NCBI RefSeq assembly: GCF_003626735.1
Contig: NZ_RBHX01000001.1
Coordinates: 2,108,001 to 2,172,000, forward strand
Direction: 5' to 3'
From: Microbacterium sp. CGR2
GTDB taxonomy: Bacteria; Actinomycetota; Actinomycetes; Actinomycetales; Microbacteriaceae
Length of the DNA stretch: 64,000 nucleotides
Shown here: positions 58,750 to 64,000 of the stretch, one piece after another
How the letters are laid out: each line of letters opens with the position of its first letter
Numbering within the stretch: the stretch's first letter is position 1
Program-made: the position numbers and the translations under genes
Notes under the pieces: generated by a model
Told to the model about the DNA's origin: nothing
The model's database searches: none
Seen by the model: the letters and a program-made list of their open reading frames with translations, nothing else

Positions 58750-59643
58750 CTACTGCTTGACGCTTCCGGCGGTGAGACCCGACTGCCAGAACCGCTGCAG
58801 CAGCAGGAAGGCGATGACGATCGGGATGATCGTGAGGAGCGACCCCATGATGACGAGGTTGTAGATGGGTTGGGACCCGGCACCGATCGCCTGCGCGCTC
58901 CACTGGTTCAGGCCCACGGTGAGCGGATACCAGGCGGGGTCGGACAGCATGATCAGTGGCAGGAAGTAGTTGTTCCAGGTCGCGACGACCGTGAACAGCG
59001 CCACGGTGACGATTCCGGGGGCGAGCAATCGCAGGGAGATCGTGAAGAAGGTGCGGAACTCACCGGCGCCGTCGATCCGTGCGGCCTCCAGCAGCTCCGT
59101 CGGCACGGATTCCGACGCGAACACCCAGATGAGGTACAGCCCGAACGGGCTGATCAGCGAAGGGATGATCACGGCCCACGGGGTGTTGGTGAGGCCGAGT
59201 TCGCTGAACAGGAGGAAGGTCGGCACCGCGAGCGCCGTTCCCGGGACGGCCACGGCGCCGAGGACGATGGCGAAGACGGCGCGGCGACCGGGGAAGCGGT
59301 ACTTCGCGAGTCCGTAGCCGGCCATGGTGGCCAGCAGCGTCGCTCCGCCCGCACCGACCACGACGTACAGCAGCGTGTTGCCCAGCCAGCGCAGGAAGAT
59401 GCCGTCGCGGTACGAGAAAGTCGCGATCAGGTTGTCGAAGAACGCGAAATCGTCGGCGAACCACAGGCCGAAGGAGCTAAACAGCCCGGACTGCGTCTTG
59501 GTCGAACTGAACAGCAGCCAGACCAGCGGCACCAGCGTGTACAGCGCGTAGACGATCATCACGATGAGGAGCGTGTTCGACTTCCGCGGCTTCATCGGGT
59601 CGTTGCTGCGCGTGCGCGCAGGCCGGGCGAGGGGGAGTGCCAT
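58750..59643 (-). CDS. Sugar ABC transporter permease, MalG type
   Basis: 297 aa, six spans. The EAA loop facing the ATPase reads EAARIDGAGEFRTFFTISLRLLAPG. The start at 59643 lies 1 bp from the stop of the MalF-type gene; an internal Met (residue 17, MKPRKSN) is an alternative. No ATPase (MsmK type) is in the cluster, so a shared one must serve it. Confidence 0.93.
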   Translation of the reverse strand: MALPLARPARTRSNDPMKPRKSNTLLIVMIVYALYTLVPLVWLLFSSTKTQSGLFSSFGLWFADDFAFFDNLIATFSYRDGIFLRWLGNTLLYVVVGAGGATLLATMAGYGLAKYRFPGRRAVFAIVLGAVAVPGTALAVPTFLLFSELGLTNTPWAVIIPSLISPFGLYLIWVFASESVPTELLEAARIDGAGEFRTFFTISLRLLAPGIVTVALFTVVATWNNYFLPLIMLSDPAWYPLTVGLNQWSAQAIGAGSQPIYNLVIMGSLLTIIPIVIAFLLLQRFWQSGLTAGSVKQ

Positions 59644-59644
59644 G

Positions 59645-60562
59645 TCAGCGCACCTCAGACTTCGAGCCGCGCAGCTGCACGACGTAGGCGATCACCGCGG
59701 TGATGACGCCCATGATGATGGCGATCGTCGCGGCGTAGTTGAACTGCTGTCCGGCGAAGGACAGGTTGTAGGCGTACATGTTCGGGGTGAAGAACGTCGT
59801 GATGACGTTGGGAGCGAGCGGGCGCAGGATGTTGGGCTCGTTGAAGAGCTGGAAGCTCCCGATGATCGAGAAGATCGTCGCGATCACCAGGGCTCCGCGC
59901 ACGGAGGGGATCTTGATCGAGAAGATCGTCCGCCATGCTCCCGCACCGTCGAGAGCGGCGGCCTCGTACATGTCGGTGGGGATCGTCTTCAGCGAGGAGT
60001 AGAAGATGAGCATGTTGTAGCCCACGAACTCCCAGGTGACGATGTTGCCGATCGAGACGAGCATCCATTCCTTCGCGAACGGAGTGATCGCGTCGACTCC
60101 GAGGAAGTCGTTGATGTTGCTCGTGAGTCCGAACTGGTCGCCGTAGATGTAGCCCCACATGAGCACGGCCACGACGGCGGGTACCGCGTAGGGCAGGAAG
60201 ATCAGGATGCGGAAGAACGACGCTCCGCGCAGGCGTGCGCTGTCCAGGGCCAGCGCGGCACCGAGGGCGAGGACGAGCATGATCGGCACCTGCACCACCA
60301 GGAAGACGACGACGCGGCCGAAGGCCTCCCAGAACTGCGGGTCGGAGAGCGCGCGGATGTAGTTGTCGAATCCCACGAACGCGTTGCCGCCGATGAGCTT
60401 CTCCTGGAAGAAGCTCAGATAAAGCGCGTAGGCGAGCGGGGTGAGGAACACCAGCGCGAACACCACCATGAACGGGCCGACGAAGGCCCATCCTTTCCAG
60501 TCGCGCCGGTCGCGGCGCCGGATGCCGGGGGCTCCGGATGCGGAGGAGTGAGCAGTCGTCAT
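59645..60562 (-). CDS. Sugar ABC transporter permease, MalF type
   Basis: 305 aa, six spans. EAA loop EAAALDGAGAWRTIFSIKIPSVRGALV. Soluble N-terminus of 35 residues (PGIRRRDRRDWKG). ATG 60562 is preferred to the ORF start at 60631 because that would cross the promoter repeats. First gene of the ABC/GH35 operon. Confidence 0.93.
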   Translation of the reverse strand: MTTAHSSASGAPGIRRRDRRDWKGWAFVGPFMVVFALVFLTPLAYALYLSFFQEKLIGGNAFVGFDNYIRALSDPQFWEAFGRVVVFLVVQVPIMLVLALGAALALDSARLRGASFFRILIFLPYAVPAVVAVLMWGYIYGDQFGLTSNINDFLGVDAITPFAKEWMLVSIGNIVTWEFVGYNMLIFYSSLKTIPTDMYEAAALDGAGAWRTIFSIKIPSVRGALVIATIFSIIGSFQLFNEPNILRPLAPNVITTFFTPNMYAYNLSFAGQQFNYAATIAIIMGVITAVIAYVVQLRGSKSEVR

Positions 60563-60614
60563 CGACGAGACCTTCTTCGGGTAATGCGCTTCGGATGTGC
60601 GCTCGACGCGCCAA

Positions 60615-60666
60615 TGTGTCAACGTCAACATAAACGACGGACTGTTAGTGTGTCAACGTCAACATA
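60615..60666. promoter_or_regulatory. Two 18-bp direct repeats, probable LacI operators
   Basis: TGTGTCAACGTCAACATA at 60615-60632 and 60649-60666, identical and 34 bp apart. They cover the -10 and -35 of the ABC operon and abut the LacI start, so one regulator could control both directions. Confidence 0.75.
60627..60656 (-). promoter_or_regulatory. Promoter of the sugar ABC operon
   Basis: On the minus strand TTGACA (complement of 60651-60656), 18-bp spacer, TATGTT (complement of 60627-60632). Each element lies inside one copy of the 18-bp repeat. Confidence 0.6.
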
Positions 60667-60673
60667 TGAATGG

Positions 60674-61720
60674 ATGGTGGCCGTGACCGCAGAGCACCCG
60701 GGAGAGCTCTCCCCGCGCCGTCGCGAGCCGTCGATGGAAGACGTCGCCCGCGCGGCCGGCGTCTCGGGACAGACCGTCTCTCGCGTGGTGAATGCGCGCG
60801 GGTATGTCGGAGCGGCCACCCGTGAACGGGTCGAAGCGGCCATGCAGAGCCTCGGGTACCGACCCAACAGCGCGGCGAGGGCCCTGCGCTCCGGGCGCTT
60901 CCGCACCATCGGCGTGGTGATGTTCTCGTTCAGCTCCTACGGCAACCAGCGCACGCTCGACGCGATCGCCGTGCGCGCCGCGCAGCTTGGCTACGCCCTG
61001 ACGCTCATTCCGGTGGAATCCAGCGCCACGGAGACGGTCGCCGGCGCATTCCGCCGTCTGGAAGAGCATGCTGTCGACGGCATCATCATCGTCATCGAAG
61101 CGCATCAGCTCGACGAGTCCGACATCGAGATCCCTGACGCGCTGCCGGTCGTCTTCGTCGACTCGAACCGCGGCGCGATGCATCCCTTCGTGGACACCGA
61201 CCAGGCGCAGGGGGCGAGACTCGCGACCGAGCACCTGCTCGACCTGGGCCACGACACGGTCTGGCACGTCGCCGGTCCCGCGAAGTCGTACTCGGCAGAA
61301 CGACGCCGCGAAGCGTGGCGGGCGACGCTCGACGAGCGGGGACGGGTCGTCCCCGAGCCGTTGCAGGGAGACTGGTCAGCGGCATCCGGTTACGACGCGG
61401 GGGTGCACCTGCGCCAGATCGACGGGGTCACCGCCGTCTTCGCCGCGAACGACCAGATGGCGATCGGGGTTCTTCGCGCATTCCGCGAGGTTCATCGCGA
61501 CGTGCCCGGTGACGTCAGCATCGTCGGCTTCGACGGTCTGCCCGATGCCGCGCAGCTGTGGCCCCCGCTGACGACCGTGCAGCAGCATCCGGAGCGCGTC
61601 GGCGCGCTCGCGGTCGACGCGCTGCTGGTCGAGCTGGACGGCGGCGAGCGAGGTCAGACGCCGCTCGTGGGTACCGAGCTCATCGTGCGCGCGAGCACGG
61701 CACCGCCGCGGTCACGCTGA
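60674..61720 (+). CDS. LacI-family regulator of the beta-galactoside cluster
   Basis: 348 aa. N-terminal helix-turn-helix SMEDVARAAGVSGQTVSRVVNARGYVGAATRERV with hinge helix NSAARALRSGR, and a periplasmic-binding-protein-like effector domain (IGVVMFSFSSYGNQRTLD ... IVGFDGLPDAAQLWPPLTTVQQ). Divergent from the permease genes. ATG 60674 comes only 8 bp after the second operator, so the leader is very short; a GTG at 60683 is an alternative. Confidence 0.92.
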   Translation: MVAVTAEHPGELSPRRREPSMEDVARAAGVSGQTVSRVVNARGYVGAATRERVEAAMQSLGYRPNSAARALRSGRFRTIGVVMFSFSSYGNQRTLDAIAVRAAQLGYALTLIPVESSATETVAGAFRRLEEHAVDGIIIVIEAHQLDESDIEIPDALPVVFVDSNRGAMHPFVDTDQAQGARLATEHLLDLGHDTVWHVAGPAKSYSAERRREAWRATLDERGRVVPEPLQGDWSAASGYDAGVHLRQIDGVTAVFAANDQMAIGVLRAFREVHRDVPGDVSIVGFDGLPDAAQLWPPLTTVQQHPERVGALAVDALLVELDGGERGQTPLVGTELIVRASTAPPRSR

Positions 61721-61725
61721 CCGTT

Positions 61726-62079
61726 TCAGCGCCAGAGCAGCGCCAGGGCGGCGTTCGTGACGGTCAGGATGCCGATGAGCCAGAACACCGCGGACGGCAC
61801 GGCGTCTCCGCGCTTCTGACGTGCCGTCCCGATGCCCAGCATGGCGCCGATGATCAGCAGGATGACGAGCTTCGTGCCGATCTTGGCGTAGTTCAGGTCG
61901 TAGTCGATTCCCCACGGTGCGGCAAGGGCGAGACCGGCGAGACCGGCGATCAGCAGGCCGTAGTCCATCATCCGAGTGATCTGACGCTTTCCGCCGAAGG
62001 CCTGCACCGCCCACGAGCCGAAGAGCACGGCGAAGCCGATGAGGTGGACGAGTACGACGATCTGGCGCAGGGTCTCCAT
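61726..62079 (-). CDS. Small membrane protein, unknown
   Basis: 117 aa with four hydrophobic segments (about 4-24, 37-57, 66-84, 94-115); the sequence LRQIVVLVHLIGFAVLFGSWAVQAFGGKR suits the wider copper-resistance-D/DUF2269-like small membrane proteins, but I cannot place it for certain. TACGGT ends 6 bp before the ATG. It sits between LacI and ribH. Confidence 0.7.
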   Translation of the reverse strand: METLRQIVVLVHLIGFAVLFGSWAVQAFGGKRQITRMMDYGLLIAGLAGLALAAPWGIDYDLNYAKIGTKLVILLIIGAMLGIGTARQKRGDAVPSAVFWLIGILTVTNAALALLWR

Positions 62080-62127
62080 GCCCTCACCGTATTGCGGTCA
62101 CGGGCGCGAGCGCCAGCCAGGCGACCC

Positions 62128-62601
62128 TCAGCCGCGCAGTTCCCGCGTGACGAGGGCTGTGCGCAGCGCAGCATCCGCGGCTTCGGCGCCCTTGTCCTCC
62201 TTGGAGCCTTCGAGACCGGCGCGGTCGAGGCCCTGCTGCTCGTCGTCGAGGGTGAGCACGCCGAACCCGACGGGCTTGCCGGCGTCCAGCGCGACCCGGG
62301 TGAGGCCGTCGGTCGTCGCCGCGGACACGTACTCGAAGTGCGGCGTTCCGCCGCGGATGATGACGCCGAGGGCGACCACCGCGTCCGCACCGCCGGTGAA
62401 GGCGGCCTGTGCGGCGAGAGCCAGCTCGAACGACCCGGGAACACGCACGAGGCGATGTGCGGCCTGTGCCTCGTCGAGCACCCGCACCGCGCCGGCGATC
62501 AGGCCGTTGGAGATCGTCTCGTGCCAGGTGCCGGCGACGATGACGACGTTCAGCCCACGTCCGTCGATCTTTTCGGTCTCGGGTGCTCCATGGCCGCTCA
62601 T
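62128..62601 (-). CDS. ribH: 6,7-dimethyl-8-ribityllumazine synthase
   Basis: 157 aa. Blocks GTWHETISNGLIAGAVRVLDEA, RVPGSFELALAAQAAF, GVIIRGGTPHFEYVSAATTDGLTRV, and FGVLTLDDEQQGLDRAG. It condenses ribityl-pyrimidine with dihydroxybutanone phosphate, and its start overlaps the ribBA stop by 4 bp (ATGA). Confidence 0.97.
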   Translation of the reverse strand: MSGHGAPETEKIDGRGLNVVIVAGTWHETISNGLIAGAVRVLDEAQAAHRLVRVPGSFELALAAQAAFTGGADAVVALGVIIRGGTPHFEYVSAATTDGLTRVALDAGKPVGFGVLTLDDEQQGLDRAGLEGSKEDKGAEAADAALRTALVTRELRG

Positions 62602-63866
62602 GCGTTGTCCTTTCCGTTCGCGAGAGCTGCTGCGAGCTCCGCTTCGCCGATGATGTGACCCATCCGGTCACGCTTGGTCTCGAGGTACTGGTGGTTGTTC
62701 GGGCCGACGCCGACGATCAGGGGCACCTGCTCGACGACGTCGAGGCCGAGTTCGCGCAGCTTGTCGACCTTGTCGGTGTTGTTGGTCAGAAGCCGCACCT
62801 TCGAGATGCCGAGGTCGCTGAGGATGCCGGCTGCGGCGGCGTACTCGCGGGCGTCGGCAGGCAGGCCGAGCGCGAGATTGGCGTCGACCGTGTCGAGGCC
62901 TTCCTCCTGCAGGCTGTAGGCGCGCAGCTTGTTGATGAGCCCGATGCCTCGTCCTTCGTGCCCGCGCATGTAGACGACGACGCCGCCGTCCTGCTCGATC
63001 GCATCGAGCGCTGCGTGGAGCTGAGGGCCGCACTCGCACTTCAGCGAGCCGAACGCTTCCCCCGTCAGGCACTCCGAGTGCACTCGGACCAGTGCGGTCT
63101 CGCCCGGCTCGCCCGAGACGACCGCGATGTGGTCGGTGCCGGTGACCCGGTCCTTGTACGCCAGGAAGCGGAAGACTCCGTGGGTGGTCGGCACCGTGGC
63201 GTCGGCGCGGAGACTCACGCGGCGACCGCGATGCGTCTTGGGCGTGTAACCGTCCGGATCGATCTGGTTGAGGTGCGCGATCAGCTGCTCGATCGTGATC
63301 ACCGGAACGCCGTCTCGGGCGCCGAGCTCGAGCAGGCCCGGCATGCGCATCATGCTGCCGTCTTCCGCGACCACTTCGGCGATCGCGCCGACGGGCCGGA
63401 GACCGGCCAGCTTCATGAGCTCCACCGCGGCCTCGGTGTGGCCGCTGCGCTCGCGCACACCACCGTCGACGGCGCGCAGAGGCAGCACATGTCCGGGGCG
63501 GATGAGGCTGGTCGCGGTCGACGCGGGATTCGCCAGCACGTTGAGCGTATGCGCGCGGTCGTGCGCGCTGATGCCCGTGGTGACGCCTTCCGCGGCGTCG
63601 ACGCTCACCGTATACGCGGTCGAGCGGGCGTCTTCGCTGGCGGCGACCATCGGCTGCAGATTCAGGTTGTCGGCGAGATCGGTGGGCATCGGGGCGCAGA
63701 TGAAACCGGACGACCAGCGCACGGTCCACGCGACCCACTCGGGCGTGGCCAGCTCGGCCGAGAGGATCACGTCGCCCTCGTTCTCACGGTTCTCGTCGTC
63801 GGCCACGAGCACGGGCCGACCGGCGCGCAGAGCTTCGAGGGCTTCGGGGATGGTGGAAAGGCTCAT
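62598..63866 (-). CDS. ribBA: Bifunctional DHBP synthase / GTP cyclohydrolase II
   Basis: 422 aa. N-terminal RibB (DDENRENEGD with acidic metal ligands, and HTEAAVELMKLAG), C-terminal RibA with zinc ligands in HSECLTGEAFGSLKCECGPQL and GHEGRGIGL. It makes both precursors of riboflavin. ATG 63866 overlaps the ribE stop by 4 bp. Confidence 0.97.
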   Translation of the reverse strand: MSLSTIPEALEALRAGRPVLVADDENRENEGDVILSAELATPEWVAWTVRWSSGFICAPMPTDLADNLNLQPMVAASEDARSTAYTVSVDAAEGVTTGISAHDRAHTLNVLANPASTATSLIRPGHVLPLRAVDGGVRERSGHTEAAVELMKLAGLRPVGAIAEVVAEDGSMMRMPGLLELGARDGVPVITIEQLIAHLNQIDPDGYTPKTHRGRRVSLRADATVPTTHGVFRFLAYKDRVTGTDHIAVVSGEPGETALVRVHSECLTGEAFGSLKCECGPQLHAALDAIEQDGGVVVYMRGHEGRGIGLINKLRAYSLQEEGLDTVDANLALGLPADAREYAAAAGILSDLGISKVRLLTNNTDKVDKLRELGLDVVEQVPLIVGVGPNNHQYLETKRDRMGHIIGEAELAAALANGKDNA

Positions 63867-64000
63867 CGTGAGCCTCCTTCCGGTGCGGCTGCGGCGGGTG
63901 CTCTGAATGCGAGCAGACGCTCGACGTGGCGGGCGAGGATGTCGGTCTCCAGGTTCACGCGATCGCCGACCGCGCGAGCTCCGAGCGTTGTGGCGGCGAG
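63863..64000 (-). CDS. ribE: Riboflavin synthase alpha chain, C-terminal end (cut by window edge)
   Basis: The last 45 residues, LAATTLGARAVGDRVNLETDIL through ARHVERLLAF, match the end of the second lumazine-binding domain (GDxVNLExDxLARYVERLL). The rest lies to the right. First visible gene of the ribE-ribBA-ribH unit. Confidence 0.92.
   Translation of the reverse strand, partial: LAATTLGARAVGDRVNLETDILARHVERLLAFRAPAAAAPEGGSR

Noticed and set aside
1..64000. CRISPR array, transposase, integrase or prophage
   Set aside because: The only direct-repeat arrays are short-unit tandem repeats without spacers, and no recombinase or phage-structural gene is seen.

Overview
This is a high-GC actinobacterial chromosome segment. 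Gene content points to Microbacteriaceae, most likely Microbacterium or a close relative. The evidence is two DUF222/HNH (13E12-type) proteins, a GTP-dependent PEP carboxykinase, many promoters set up for leaderless transcription, LacI-controlled sugar ABC transport, and small DUF202 membrane proteins. The genus call is an inference from gene content, not from a marker gene. I see no rRNA, tRNA, CRISPR array, transposase or prophage.

Region by region. 1-9 kb: the end of a NarL-type response regulator, a VOC protein, DUF222/HNH copy 1, a small secreted-peptide/two-helix membrane protein pair, a PhzF isomerase, a TPP enzyme, a DUF6157 protein and an ATP-dependent DNA ligase. 8.6-13.9 kb: a two-gene operon of a 133-aa unknown and a 1609-aa helical-repeat DUF4132-type protein. 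13.9-18.5 kb: the phenylacetyl-CoA epoxidase operon paaABCDE plus a paaG-like gene. 18.5-27.8 kb: a small unknown, a RecQ helicase with a phosphoribosyltransferase-like tail, an IclR regulator divergent from dhaKLM (DhaM fused to HPr and a full Enzyme I), and a lipoprotein. 27.8-36.8 kb: one seven-gene operon encoding a 2-oxoacid dehydrogenase (E1 alpha, E1 beta, E2) followed by the lower phenylacetate pathway (paaJ, paaF, paaH, paaZ), divergent from an Lrp/AsnC regulator. 36.8-42 kb: a membrane protein, a hexapeptide carbonic-anhydrase-like protein, DUF222/HNH copy 2 (broken by an in-frame TGA), a heptamer repeat array, a TetR regulator that resembles PaaR, two DUF202 proteins and a HAD phosphatase. 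41.7-46.3 kb: RpiR regulator, sugar kinase, MurQ, SDR and an AlkZ-like winged-helix protein. 46.3-52.8 kb: an XRE/IrrE regulator, pckG, an ABC exporter with its own small HTH protein, and a HAD phosphatase. 52.9-61.7 kb: an MHS transporter, a phosphodiesterase, an unknown, and a LacI-controlled beta-galactoside ABC/GH35 cluster. 61.7-64 kb: the riboflavin genes ribE(partial)-ribBA-ribH and a membrane protein.

How the genes work together. The best lead is the link between the two phenylacetate loci. A matching 22-bp element lies upstream of both paaA (18490-18511) and the 2-oxoacid dehydrogenase E1 alpha gene (36275-36296), and a PaaR-like TetR gene lies 3 kb beyond the second. E1/E2 genes translationally coupled to paaJFHZ suggest that a 2-oxo acid such as phenylpyruvate could be converted straight to an acyl-CoA such as phenylacetyl-CoA and fed into the ring-epoxidase route without a CoA ligase; no paaK is visible here. 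This substrate is an inference. Other leads are the DUF4132 two-gene locus, the HTH/ABC exporter with twin GTCAA-N6-TTGAC palindromes, and the near-identical inverted HNH gene copies that could recombine to invert about 36 kb.
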